Shown here one piece after another: positions 21,900 to 32,314 of a stretch of DNA of 64,000 nucleotides. Below the pieces are notes generated by a model. That model did no database searches and was not told the DNA's origin. It was given only the letters and a program-made list of their open reading frames with translations. The stretch's first letter is position 1. Each line of letters opens with the position of its first letter. The DNA lies in the NCBI GenBank assembly GCA_009829735.1, contig CM020620.1, positions 15,225,186-15,289,185 on the forward strand, in the 5' to 3' direction. Position numbers and translations under genes: made by a program. Source of the DNA: Pyropia yezoensis. Lineage: Eukaryota > Rhodophyta > Bangiophyceae > Bangiales > Bangiaceae.

Positions 21900-23613
21900 C
21901 CCCCATCGACGCCCACCTCCTCCCCCCCCGCGCGCCCTCTTCCCCCACCAACACCGTCCACGGGTGGGCGCCCGCCGCGTCGGCGGTGCGGCCCGTCGCG
22001 ATGGCGTCGAGGGCGGCGCGGAGGTGGTCGCCCAGCCCCACCCCGCCGCCCTCCACCGCGTAGTCCCGGCCGCCCGCGCGGATGACCGACACGGGCAGCA
22101 CCGACGCGGCGGTGCCCGTGCCAAACATCTCCACCACCTGCCCCGCCTGCACGTCGGCGAGGAGGGTGGCCAGCGGCAGCGTCGCTTCCACTGCCCGCCA
22201 CGTGTCGCTGCCGCCGCCGCGGTCGGAGCGGCGCAGGCCGTGGACGAGCTCCAGCACGCACTGCCGGGTGACGCCCGGCAGGATGGTACCGTCGAGGGCG
22301 GGGGTGACCACCTCCCCGGACGCGTAGACGGCGAAAAAGTTCATCATCCCACACTCGGCGACCGCCCCGTCCTCCCCCACCCACAGCATCTGGTCGCAGC
22401 CGTGGTCGGCCGCCGCCGCCGCCGCCGGCGCAATGGTGCCCGCGTAGTTGGCGCCCGCCTTGACGGCGCCCGTGCCGCCCCGGGCGGCGCGCGCGACGGT
22501 CGTGTCGGCGAGCAGCTTGAGCCCCGCCCCCGACGCGCGGCCAAAGTAGCTCGCCACGGGGGAGGCGATGACGTACAGGAGCGCCGACCGCGGGGTGGCC
22601 ACCCCGAGCTTGGCGTCTGTCGACAGGATGACGGGGCGGAGGTAGAGGCTGGTGGGCGCCGCCGCCGCCGCGGCCACAGCTGCTGCTCCCGCGGAGGCAG
22701 TGGCGGGGGCGGAGGGGGCGGCGGCGCTCCCCCCTCCCGCCGCCGAATGCGACGTCGCCCCCTCCCTCCCGGCGGGGGTGTTGCCAGCCCCCCCCGCCGC
22801 CGCGGGCGGACACCACAGGGGCGCGTCGAGGGAGACGAGCTGGGTGATGAGCGGCAGCAGCGCGTCGGGCGGGTAGGCGGGCAGCGTCAGCCGCTGCGCC
22901 GACGTGGCCAGCCGCCGCAGGTTGATGTCCGGCCGCACCAGGCGCATGCGGTCGTCCACTCCACGGTACGCTTTGAAGCCCTGTCGGGGGCGGGGGCGGG
23001 GGTGGGGGGAAGGTAGAGCAGGGCAACACAAGGAGAGGAAAGGGGAGGATGCAGTGCGCAAAGAGAGGAGAGGCGGTGGGGGAGGAGAGCGCATGACAGC
23101 CAGTAGCGGATGAGGGCGCAGTCGGGCGGCGATGTCAGTAGCGTGTCAAGGGAAAAGAGCGCTGTGCCGGGCGCCCAACGGCCGCCAGCTGCTGGTGGCA
23201 GACCGCCGCAGACACACCATACCGCCCCCCCCCCCCCCCCCCCCCCCCTCCCCCCCCCCCCCCCCCCCCCCCCTCCCCCCTCCCCCCTCCCGCAAAAGAT
23301 AACAGAAACAAAAAAAACGTACGTCAAACACCTGCAGCGCGTAGTGGAGGGCACTCGCACTCGGCGCCAGGGAGAGCGGCTCGTGGGGCCCAATGACCGG
23401 CGCCCCCCACCGCCCCCCCCCGTCGCCTGCCACCCAGTCGGCGGACAGCATGCGCGGGGTAAAGAGGGTGCCCCACCCCGCCGCCCCCGACCGCACCGCC
23501 GCGACCGCCGCGGCGGCGGTGGCCGCCTCGGCCGCCGCCGCGGCGGGGGGGAGCGGCCGCACCCGCGCGCGCGGCGCCGCCGCGATGGCGGCGGCGGTGG
23601 TGGCGCGCAACAT
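21900..23613 (-). CDS. Branched-chain amino acid aminotransferase
   Basis: Exon 1 (23323-23613) carries an Ala/Arg-rich targeting-type leader followed by MLSADWVAGDGGGRWGAP and SASALHYALQVFD. The intron (GTACGT...GACAG) rejoins in frame to GFKAYRG at 22980, rebuilding the family motif. Exon 2 has RPDINLRRLATSAQRLTLP, the PLP-lysine region GGTGAVKAGANYAGT (around 22,440-22,480), an MNFF substrate-pocket motif and TILPGVTRQCVLEL. This is a fold-type IV PLP enzyme that interconverts Leu/Ile/Val with their 2-oxo acids, and the leader suggests plastid or mitochondrion. A poly-Ala/Gly insertion follows LWCPP. The 3' end is uncertain: recognisable sequence ends at HPWTVLVGEEGARGG near 21,905, but the frame stays open well beyond, so a short terminal exon is likely. 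One option joins GAG|GTGGGC to a VYD-stop exon near 21,560. Confidence 0.85.
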
Positions 23614-26600
23614 GGTCGGGATGTCGTGGCAAGGGGGGGGGGAGGGGGCGGGGGGGGGGGGGGGGGGGCGAGCGGGCGGGGGGGAGCAGGGTTGGCAGAG
23701 GCGGCTGCGTTGGGTTGGGCGGCCCGTGCACCGCGGTGGCTGCTGTGGTGGCGACAGCGGTGAGGGTGGGTGGGGGGGAAGAGAGGGGCGGGGAAAAAGG
23801 GAAGGGGAGCAGCTGCCGCACAGCCCCGCAGGGGTGCGCCTGCTCGTCCACCTCCCACCGGCGACTCCCGTTAGGGCGTGTGGGCGGGGGGGGGGGGGGG
23901 GGGGCGGGGGGGGGGGCTACGGCAGCGACCGCGACGTGCCGCCGACACGGCGCGGGTGAAGAGAAGGCGGGTTGGGGGGGGGGGGGGGGAACTCAACGCT
24001 CACCGCCGCGCAGCGCGGGGCGGCCGCTGCTTGGTAGCCCGCCGCAGCGTCACGCAGCGTCGCGGGCGCGAGGCCGGGGCGGGGAAGAGCGCGGCCGCCC
24101 CGCAGGCGGGCGGGCGGGCGGGCGGGCGGCGGGGTGGTTCCACTCGCGGCCGGCACAGCAGGGGCGCCGCCGCCAAAGAGGGGGTGGCGGAGGGGGACAG
24201 CGGGGGAAGAGGCAGAGGCGGCGGCCGTGTGCGGCGGCCGGGTGGGTGGCCGCCCCACTGACGGGGCGTGGGGAGGGCGGAAGGGGGGGGGGGGGGGGGG
24301 GGGGGGTTGGGAGCGGGGAGAGAGGGGACGACCGCCCTCCCCACCCTTTTCCCCCTCTGTCTGAGCGGTTTGGTCAGAGGGAGGAAGAGCGGGCGGCCAG
24401 GGGGGCGCAGGGGGGGGGAGGGGGGGGGGGGGGGGGGGGTGGTCCTCTAGGGGAGACGGCCCTCCAGGGGAGGCGGCCGGGACACCCCCCCCGCGTGGGT
24501 GGGAGCTTCCGCCTCTTGACTTGTTGGTGCGCCGGTGCTTGTGACGTGGAAACTGCCGTTTCCATCGGGCTGTGCCCCCCTCTTTGCTAGGGACGCGGCC
24601 GTGGGAGGGGTTGGGGGTTCCAACCGCCAGCGGCATCATGCCATGATGATGTTGCCACAGCGGCGGCGCGAGCGCCGCGCCGCGCGGCGGGCGCGGGCGG
24701 CAGGGCCGCATGGCGTCGGTGGCGGGCTGGGCGTGGGGGGGGGGGGGGGGGGGGGGGTCTAGCTCGCGCGACCCCCGCCATGCGTCACACCGCTCCCCCA
24801 CCCCCCCCCCCCCCCCCCCCACCCACACGCGTGGCAGAGGGCGCAGCGGCGGCGGCCAGTGTGTCATGACAAAGCAAAGGGGACGGGGGACTGCCGAATG
24901 GCGGCGGCAGGAGGTGGGGTGGTGGTGGTGGTGGGGGCAGCGGCGAGTGGAAGGAGCGGCAGGCGGCGTGGCGGGCGCTACATACAGTACACATACCTAC
25001 CCCATTTTTGCAGGCGCCCAATCATGGACGGGCGGTTGGCCGTGGACTTGGCCGCGGGATCCCGTGTGTCCCGGGGCGCCCGCCGCTGTGGGTGCAGCAC
25101 CGCCCGATGGATCTTTGAGGGTGCGCTTGCGGGTGGAGGCTGCGGCAGGGCGCGTCTTCCCATTGGGGTGGGACGGCTGTGTCTCGAGGGGAACAGCGGC
25201 GACGCGCGGGGTCGTGGGCTGTGGGTTGGCCGCGGCGGCGGCGGCACGAGCGTCGAGGTCAAAGGGGGGGGGGGAGGGGGGCCTGGGGCGGGCGAGGGGG
25301 GCACCCGGAGGCCGGCCGGTGGCGGAGGAGCCCAGCAGGAGTACAGTACGCGGAAAGGCGGGAGGAGGGGGTGGGGGGCGTGCTGGAGGGAGCGGTGGGG
25401 GGGAGGGGGGGGGGGGGGGTGGGCGCTCCCAGTAGCAACCAACCCCCCCCCCCCCCCCCCCCCGGGCGTGTGGCGCACCGCAGGGGCGCCATGTGGCCGA
25501 CGGGCGTGCCGGCGCGCCCGGCGGGCGGGAGAACCGCGCCGCCGCCGCCCGCCTGCCGCTGTGGCAGGCAGCGGGGGGTGCGCGGCGCGCACCGGGGGCG
25601 GGGAGGGGGGGGCGCGGCGGTCGGTCGCGGCGGCCCAGCGGCGCCGACTTTTGGGAGTGTCCACCCGAGGTACTGGGCGCGTTCCTGTTGGGGGTGCCGC
25701 CTGACCGTGCCGCCGCCGTCGCCCCGTCGGCGGGCCGCGGCGCGGTGGGGGCGCAGCGACTTGCGCGGGGGGTGGTAGGGGCGGTCACGCAGGGGGGGGC
25801 GCGCCTCCCCCGGCGGCGGCGGCGGCGGCGGCGGCGGCAGGAGGGTGTGCGGCAGGGGGTGCGGCAGGGGAGTAAGAGAGGGCAGGAGGGGCTGCGCGTT
25901 GGGCACGCTGCCGCCGTTGCGGCGTCACACCCCACCACCGACCGTTGGGCACTGGTGGGCTGGCTGGCGCCTTTGGGGGGGTGGGACAAGGGGAGGGGGG
26001 GGACTCGGGGCGGCGGCCGTGGCCGTACGTGCGCCGGTCCACCCGCCGCTGCCCGTGCCTGTCGTCGTTGCCGGTCAGGCCCTGTGGCCAGCCGCCGCCT
26101 TCTCCGCCGTTGGACGGGTGGATCGGTAGCAGTCCCGTCAGGTCGGGTCGGGGGCGTAACAAGAGAAATACGCCGCCCCCTCTTCAAGACAGACACAGAT
26201 CCGTGCCCGTCGCCTGGCGGGTCGGGCCCTGGGCCGGTCCCCACAAGGGTGTCCCCAAGGGAGAGGCACAGCAAAAGATGCTGAGCGCGCGCGTGGCCGG
26301 TGCCGACCCCCACTTCTTTTACGGTGTGTACCAGACGCTGCCCGCCGCTGCTACCCAGCGGCGACGCACCTCGGTCCACCATGCGCCCACGCTGACACGG
26401 CAAATGAGACGTCCTGGGTGCGGCGTCGCGCGCCTGCTCCCCATCACGGGGTGGCAGTCCAAAACAAGAGCCCCCCCACCGGGGAGTGGTGGGTGCCGAC
26501 GGTGGCCGCCGGTCGTCCGCCACGCCGCTTTGGTGGGGGTGCTGCTGGGAAAAGGGGGGGGATGGCGAGGGACCGCGGGGCCCTGCGCCGGCGCGGGCAC

Positions 26601-26841
26601 CCCCACCTGCTCCGCCACCCCCCCCCCGGTGGTCCAAGCGCCTGCGTCCTCCCCGGTAGCACCTCCGTCGCTGTCACCGCGGCCATCGAGACCGCAGCCG
26701 CCCCGCCCGCCAGTTGCGTTGCCACGGGGGGTGGCGCAGCCGCCGCCGCTGCCGCCGCCGTCGCCGCCGCCGCGGCCGCGGCACCGTGCCGTGTGGCAGC
26801 GGCGGGCCGCGTGGCCGCGTCCGCCCCGCCCGCTAGCCGCC
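23614..26841. other. Homopolymer-rich region, no supported gene
   Basis: This stretch between BCAT and ENY2 contains numerous long G and C runs (for example near 24,280-24,310, 24,420-24,440, 24,730-24,760 and 24,800-24,820). Long open frames exist on both strands; the longest minus-strand one covers 24997-26637 and is Pro/Arg/Ala-rich. Short protein-like snippets occur (for example a plus-strand stretch after the CATTTTTGCAG acceptor at ~25,015, and another near 26,280-26,340), but I could not assemble them into a family-supported gene. Confidence 0.35.
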
Positions 26842-28008
26842 CTACGGGTGGTGCGCCGCCGACGGGGACGCCGGCGCGTGGCGCCGCACAAACGCGAGCG
26901 TATCCCCGACGACGGTGGTCATGAGGCTGTCTGGCAGGGCGTCTGTCCAAAAGGTAGGGGCCCCCACACGAGGGTCGGCCCGAACAACAACCCGCGGGGG
27001 CGGCCGCACAGGGGAGGATGGTCAGCGGACAGCAACAATGCGCAGGGCTCAATGCTCTCTCCTTCCCCTCCGCCCCCCCCCCCCCTCCCCCCCATCAACG
27101 CCTCGCCGCCCCTCCGCTCCCACCCGCCGCCCTCCACGCAAGCGCCGCACGCGCGAAAGCGGAGACACTGGGGAGCAAGCCTGAGAGGGACACATAGACG
27201 GGGGCCACAACGCACCATGAGCGGCGTGCTCCACCGTAGCAATGAGCTCGTCCGCAGTCGCGGGCGGCGCGCCCCCACCGCGGTCCGCGCAGTGCCCTTG
27301 TTGCGCATGCGCGGCCTACCACGAAATAAAAAAGGGGAAGGGGGGGGTAGGGAGGCAGAAACAAAAAGAATGGGAGAGCAGCAGTGAGCAAAGACGCCTA
27401 TCCCAGCTCTCCCTCCCACGCCCCTCCCCACACGCCTCCTATATGGACAACACAGCGCGCCCCCAAGTGCGGCCGACCCGGCTCTAGCGTGCGCACGGCA
27501 ATGGCAACCACCTGCCGGGGAGGTGGGAGAACGCACCTCGCGCGCCATGGCCTTGACCCGCGACCGCCACCCGGACGAGTCCAGCTCCCGCCTCATCTGG
27601 TGCATCAGACTGCGACGTCTCAGGCACGTGCGCAACAACCATGACCGAAGATGACTGGGACGGTCAAGTAACGCTGCCAACAGTGAGAACGACGAAACGC
27701 GTCCACCACAACAAGGAAGGAACAGGGGCACCGGCGCCGCGGCAACGGCGTTGCTCGGCGCCGGCTGACGACCTCCCACCACCCCCTCTGCCCATGCTAC
27801 GCCCCGTGGGCACCCCAGGCACAGCCCGCCAGCCCGCTCTCCCACAGACAAATTCGTTCCGCCCACGATGACGCCGTGGCGGGGAGCCCAACCAAACGTA
27901 CCGGTACGCCTCGCCCGTCGAGTAGAGGCGCTCCAAAAACACGTCGGCCGCCCGCTCCGACCCGCGTTCCCCCGGCGGCGGCACCGGCGGGGACAAAGAA
28001 TTCTCCAT
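26842..28008 (-). CDS. ENY2: ENY2/Sus1, SAGA and TREX-2 subunit
   Basis: Four exons (27902-28008, 27537-27609, 27216-27315, 26842-26942) join in frame to 126 residues. The joined protein has the whole ENY2/Sus1 layout: AADVFLERLYSTGEAYR, then LMHQMRRELDSSGWRSRV and KAMAREV, then ATADELIATVEHAAHG, then DALPDSLMTTVVGDTLAFVR. It corresponds helix by helix to the ~100-residue family, with extra residues at the N-terminus and in the second inter-helix loop. Donors are GTACGT, GTGCGT and GTGCGT; acceptors CGCAG, GGTAG and GACAG. ENY2 links the SAGA histone-deubiquitinase module with TREX-2 mRNA export at the nuclear pore. With three introns in under 1.2 kb, this is the most intron-dense gene in the window. 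The first exon starts at the only ATG directly before the conserved helix. Confidence 0.88.
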
Positions 28009-29389
28009 GACAGGTTTGTGCAGGGGAGGGGAGGGGGAAGGAGGGATGGGGGGAGGGGCAAGGGGGGATAGAGGGAGAGGGGAGACGGGATAAAGGCGGG
28101 ACTGGCCGGTAGACGATGCCGCCGTGGTCCTTGGCCACCACCCGCAGAACGAGCAGCGGCGATGAGGGGTGAGGGGATACTGGACGGCAGGCCCAGGGGA
28201 CACTGGGAAGGGGAAGGGAAATCGGAGAGGGGCGAGCCAGGGGTGGGAAAGCAGAGGTGGTTCAAGCGAATGGTCGGCAGGTGGAAGGAAGCGCAGGGCC
28301 TGCGAGCGCTCCGGCCGTTGTGCGGTAGGTTCATCCGAAAGCAGTTGGATACATAGTGTTCCCAATTGAATAAAAAAATTCACTACTTGAGAGTCTCTCG
28401 TCCCCGCCAACGTGTTCTGTTCACAGAATTCGCTTGATCAGCATGATCTGACATGAGTCATACGTTGTCCGTTTCGCACGTCGTCACGATTTGCAACGGC
28501 GACAGGGTGGGCCATCCACCGTCCGGCCGCGATTGGCGCCCCTCCGTCACGATTTTCTCTGGGCTGGACAGGGGCACGGAGGCCCAATCCCGCGCGCTAG
28601 GTGAGAGTGCGCACCTCCCTTTGGCCGCGGAGTCCAGTTTGTCAGCTGGGACGTTGACACCGCGTGGTGGCGGCCCCCGCCGCGGCCATTGGGCCAGCCA
28701 CCGCCCCCTTTCCCCTTTTATGGGAATTTACCCGACAGTCGGGCGGGGAGTACATACCCCTACTGGCACACCCACTGTCTGCGCAGGAATCGGTGAGGCG
28801 GGGCGGGCCATATGCCCGCTCTTGGCTTGTCAGTGGGGGGAGGCTGTCCATTGTCCTCCCCCCTTGCGCAACGCCCCCCCCCAAACGAGTTTTTCCTTGC
28901 TGTGACACGAACAAACTGTGCCACGGACCCGCCGTCGGCGCCGTCGCGTCGCGGCGCGGCGTCGTCGCGCGTCAAGGCAGAAGCCCGCCCCCCCCCCCCA
29001 CGGTATCGAAACGCCGTCCCCCCCTCGTCCGCCACCCCATCCTTCCCTTTTTCAATACCGCCCACCACTGGCGGCAGCGGGCGGTGGACGCCGCCCGTGC
29101 CCCACGCCACCCCCCCTTCGTCTCTTTCCCTGGGTGGGCGCGCTGCTTTCTCCCCACCGCTGGCGGGTTCCGAAGTCTCCGCGTCAGGCAGGCGCTGTTG
29201 CCGTCGTGCGCCTCCTACCTTGGCTTCCCCCACCCACCCACACTACCTTGGCTTCCCCCACCCACCCACTCCCCCCCCGCCCCCGCGGTAAAAAAGACGT
29301 TCTTGTACCGCCGCAGCCGCGCCCACGCCCCGCCCCCACCCCCCCCTTCCCCCCCATCTGACCTGTTTTCTTTCACCAAGGCCGGCCCC
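28009..29389. other. Divergent intergenic region between ENY2 and the GT7 gene
   Basis: It separates two divergently transcribed genes and should hold both promoters. The frame of the downstream gene is open for 726 bases before its likely ATG, but the translation there shows no conservation signal. A 26-bp unit (TACCTTGGCTTCCCCCACCC and six more bases) is tandemly duplicated at about 29,217-29,268. An AT-rich segment lies at 28,340-28,470. Confidence 0.4.
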
Positions 29390-31546
29390 ATGTCCCTCCC
29401 CGGCTCCCTCCGCTGGCTCAACGCCACCCCGCGGCGGTTTTCGGTGCCCCGCGCCCGCTCCGCCACCTTTTCCCCGCGCCGCCCGTCGCGCGCTTCGGCC
29501 GCGGCGGCCGCCGCCACCGCCGCCACCGTTGCGGCGGTGGTGCTCCTGACCAGCCTGTCGCGGGAGGGGGCGGGCGGCGGCGGCGGCGGCGGCGGACTCT
29601 TGGCGGGCGGCGGCGGCGGCGTCGCCGGTGCGGGTGCTGGTGTCCCCTCTTGGGTGGCGCGCCTTGGCGGGGGGGGCGGTGCGCCGCCGCCCCGCCGGCC
29701 GGGGGAGCCGACCGACTGGCTCGCCACCGCGACCGCCCGGCTGGGCGCCGCCGAGCCCCCCCCCGCCGATGTGTTTGGCAAGTGCGTGCCTGCCGAGGGG
29801 GACTGGGAGGCGGGCGGGGGGGGGGCGGGGGTGCCCGCCGGCCTGGGCCTCACCGACGCCCTCGGCGGCGGCTGCTGCACGCTGCGGCTGCCCTCCCGGG
29901 GCGGCGACGGGCGTGACGGCGTCGGCGGCAGCGTCGGCAGCGTCGTCGTCGGCGGCGGCGGGGGCGGGGGCAGGAGCTACGGAGGCGGCGCCGACGGCGA
30001 CGGCGTCAGCGGCGGTGGGTGGTGGCACGACAGCCTGGCGACCCCCCCCGATGCGGCCGAGGTGGCCCGCCGCCGCAAAGTCCACTCCCCCCCCGACGGG
30101 GACACCCTCTTTTCCGTCGTTGACGCGTACAAGGAGCGCCTGTACACGCCCGCGGGGGGGGGCCACGGGGTGCCGCGGGGGGAGTGGCCCGCCCCGTGGG
30201 CGCGCCGCTGGGCCGTGTCGGCGGCGCTCGCCGCCAACGCCGTCGGCGTGATGCTCGCGGCGGACAATGAGGCGGCCGCCGCTGCGCCGGGCGCCGGGGC
30301 GGCGGCGGGAGGCGGCGGCGGGGGGGGGGGCGGGGAGGGGAAGGTCGCCCTATCGTCCGTGGCGCTGCCCATCACCCACTACCGCCTGGATGCGGCGGCG
30401 GGGGAGGTGTGGGCGTTTGACATGGACGCTTCCGCGGTGGCGGTGGCGCCGGCGGCGGCGGCCGCCGCCGCACCGGCATCGACCGCCGCAGCGACGGCGG
30501 CCGAGGCGGCGGCGGCCGAGGCGGCGGCCGCGGCGGCGGCGGCGGCGGCGGCAGCGACGGCGCCCGCCCCCGTCGCGTTCAAGGTGGTGGTCACCCGCCC
30601 GCTGGGCAGCGCCGGCGGGTGCAGCGTGCGGGTCTTCCCCCGCCCGCCCGCCGCGCCGCTGACGCTCATCCTCCCCTACGCGGGGCGGCCGGCGGCGCTG
30701 GCCACCTACCTCGCCGCCTATGGCCGGCTGCGGCGGCGGGACCCGGCGGTGTCGCTCATCATTGCCACACTGGGCGGCGCAGAGGTTGGGGCGGTGCGCG
30801 AGGTCGTTGCCGCCGCGCACCTGCCCCTGCTGGCCCCCCCGCCGGGCGTCGACGGCGGCGACGGCGGGGACAGCGGCGGCAGCGGCGGCGGCAGCGGCGG
30901 CGGCGGCGGCGGCGGCGGCAGCAGCAGCGGCCGCACCGACGGGGTGGTGGTGCTGGCGACCAAGGGGGACAAGGCCGGCAACTTTTCGCGCTCCGTGGCC
31001 CTCCGGGAGGCGGTGCGGCTGCTGCCGCTGCCCGCCCTCTTCTTTGTCACGGACGTGGACCTGGACGTCAAGGCGGGGGCGGTCCGCAACTGCCGGGCGG
31101 CCGCCATTGCGGGCGCGCAGGTGTGGTACCCCATCTTCTTCTCCCTCTACGCCGGCGTCCGCGCCGGCCTCACCCGCGGGTCGGGCTACTGGCGGACCTC
31201 CTCCTACGGCGCCGTCTGCGCGCACCGGCTGGACTGGGAGGCGGTGGGCGGCTTTGGCGGCGGGGAGGAGTGGCGGTACGCCGGGTGGGGGGGGGAGGAC
31301 GTGGACCTGTACAACCGCTTCCGCGACTCGCCGGGCGTGGCGGTGGCGCGGGGGGTGGAGCCAAACCTCCTCCACGCCTGGCACGCCAAGGCCTGCGGGG
31401 GGGCCGCCGAGCCCGCCGCGTGCGCCAAGACGGTGGCGATGAGCATGGCGTCGCAGGAGCGGCTGGCCGAGCTGGTCGTCGATGGGGGGGTGGACGTGGC
31501 GGCCGCGCTGGGCGTCAAGGCCGAGACGGGGGGGGGGATGAGCTAG
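29390..31546 (+). CDS. Chondroitin-synthase-type (GT7/CHGN) glycosyltransferase
   Basis: A single frame of 718 residues starts MSLPGSLRWLNATPRRFSV. An Ala-rich hydrophobic segment (TAATVAAVVLLTSL) follows within the first 55 residues, giving the type II Golgi membrane topology usual for this class. The C-terminal third matches the chondroitin N-acetylgalactosaminyltransferase domain: LPALFFVTDVDLDV with the metal-binding DVD, GAQVWYPIFFSLY, YGAVCAHRLDWEAVGGF, WGGEDVDLYNRF, and EPNLLHAWHAKAC. The middle is interrupted by poly-Gly and poly-Ala blocks. Families with this domain build alternating polysaccharide backbones by inverting transfer from UDP-sugars; in red algae GT7-type enzymes have been discussed as candidate sulfated-galactan synthases. 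The donor and acceptor here cannot be read from the sequence. Confidence 0.8.
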   Translation: MSLPGSLRWLNATPRRFSVPRARSATFSPRRPSRASAAAAAATAATVAAVVLLTSLSREGAGGGGGGGGLLAGGGGGVAGAGAGVPSWVARLGGGGGAPPPRRPGEPTDWLATATARLGAAEPPPADVFGKCVPAEGDWEAGGGGAGVPAGLGLTDALGGGCCTLRLPSRGGDGRDGVGGSVGSVVVGGGGGGGRSYGGGADGDGVSGGGWWHDSLATPPDAAEVARRRKVHSPPDGDTLFSVVDAYKERLYTPAGGGHGVPRGEWPAPWARRWAVSAALAANAVGVMLAADNEAAAAAPGAGAAAGGGGGGGGGEGKVALSSVALPITHYRLDAAAGEVWAFDMDASAVAVAPAAAAAAAPASTAAATAAEAAAAEAAAAAAAAAAAATAPAPVAFKVVVTRPLGSAGGCSVRVFPRPPAAPLTLILPYAGRPAALATYLAAYGRLRRRDPAVSLIIATLGGAEVGAVREVVAAAHLPLLAPPPGVDGGDGGDSGGSGGGSGGGGGGGGSSSGRTDGVVVLATKGDKAGNFSRSVALREAVRLLPLPALFFVTDVDLDVKAGAVRNCRAAAIAGAQVWYPIFFSLYAGVRAGLTRGSGYWRTSSYGAVCAHRLDWEAVGGFGGGEEWRYAGWGGEDVDLYNRFRDSPGVAVARGVEPNLLHAWHAKACGGAAEPAACAKTVAMSMASQERLAELVVDGGVDVAAALGVKAETGGGMS

Positions 31547-32314
31547 GCGTGGGTGCAAGGTGGTTGGGGGGCGGGGTGGGGGGGGGGGGGGGGGGGAAGG
31601 GGGACCGATTGAGGGTGGGGAAGGAAGGAGGGGGGAGGAAGAAGGGGGAGGGGACGGGGGGGCCATGCATTGCGGGGGGGGAGGCTCTCGCCGTTGCGGG
31701 ACAGACGGGCGCCACTGCGTCGGGGGCACCCGGCTGCGCGCACGGGCCGCTGGTGCCGCGGCCGGCGGCGCCTGCGTCTTGATGGTGCGACGCCCCCCGA
31801 GGGGCTGCCGACGGCGCGGCGCTGACGACGGACCCGCCGTCGGCATGGACGCCGCGCCGCGGTCGCTGCCCGTGCACTTAAAAAAAATGACGAAAAAACA
31901 AGAACAACCGTTCCACTCCACCGCCTCACGACGACGCGGTGGCGTACAGATGTGTTGTACACACATCGCAGCGCCACGCGGGTACACCCGGGTGGGGGCG
32001 GCGGCCGGCCGCCGTCGACGGGGCACGTGCCTGGCCCATCCCCATCCCCACCGCGTGGGTAGGAGCTGGTTGGGTGTCTTTTTTTGTGGGCTGGTGACAA
32101 GATGGAGTGGGCTCCCCCACCCTCGCCGGCGCACGCGGGCGGGTGGCCACCTCGCCAGGCTGACTACCGCCGCCAGCGCGCGGCAGGCGCGAGCGGGTTG
32201 CACGGTCATCCTCGTCGTCCCTTTGCTCCTGTGGACACCGCCGCCCTCGTCGTCTCCCAACCCCCCCCCCGCCCAGCCCGGCGTCCCTTTCCGCCCCCCC
32301 CCCCTCGGTCCACC
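31547..32314. other. Convergent intergenic region
   Basis: It lies between the ends of the GT7 and NAT10 genes. It begins with a G-rich stretch (31,560-31,680) and includes an AT-rich patch with an A run near 31,880. No gene is supported. Confidence 0.45.

Noticed and set aside
25650-25790. Plus-strand peptide resembling an alkyladenine DNA glycosylase start (DFWECPPEVLGAFLLGV)
   Set aside because: The resemblance ends after ~17 residues; the required catalytic and YGMH-type motifs are nowhere near.
24997-26637. 546-codon minus-strand open frame
   Set aside because: Pro/Arg/Ala-rich throughout, no domain, and other frames of both strands are equally open; the most protein-like pieces lie in different frames.
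28664-29389. Extending the GT7 gene 242 codons upstream in the open frame
   Set aside because: The upstream translation is Pro/Arg-rich without conservation; the ATG at 29390 followed by a signal anchor is the natural start.
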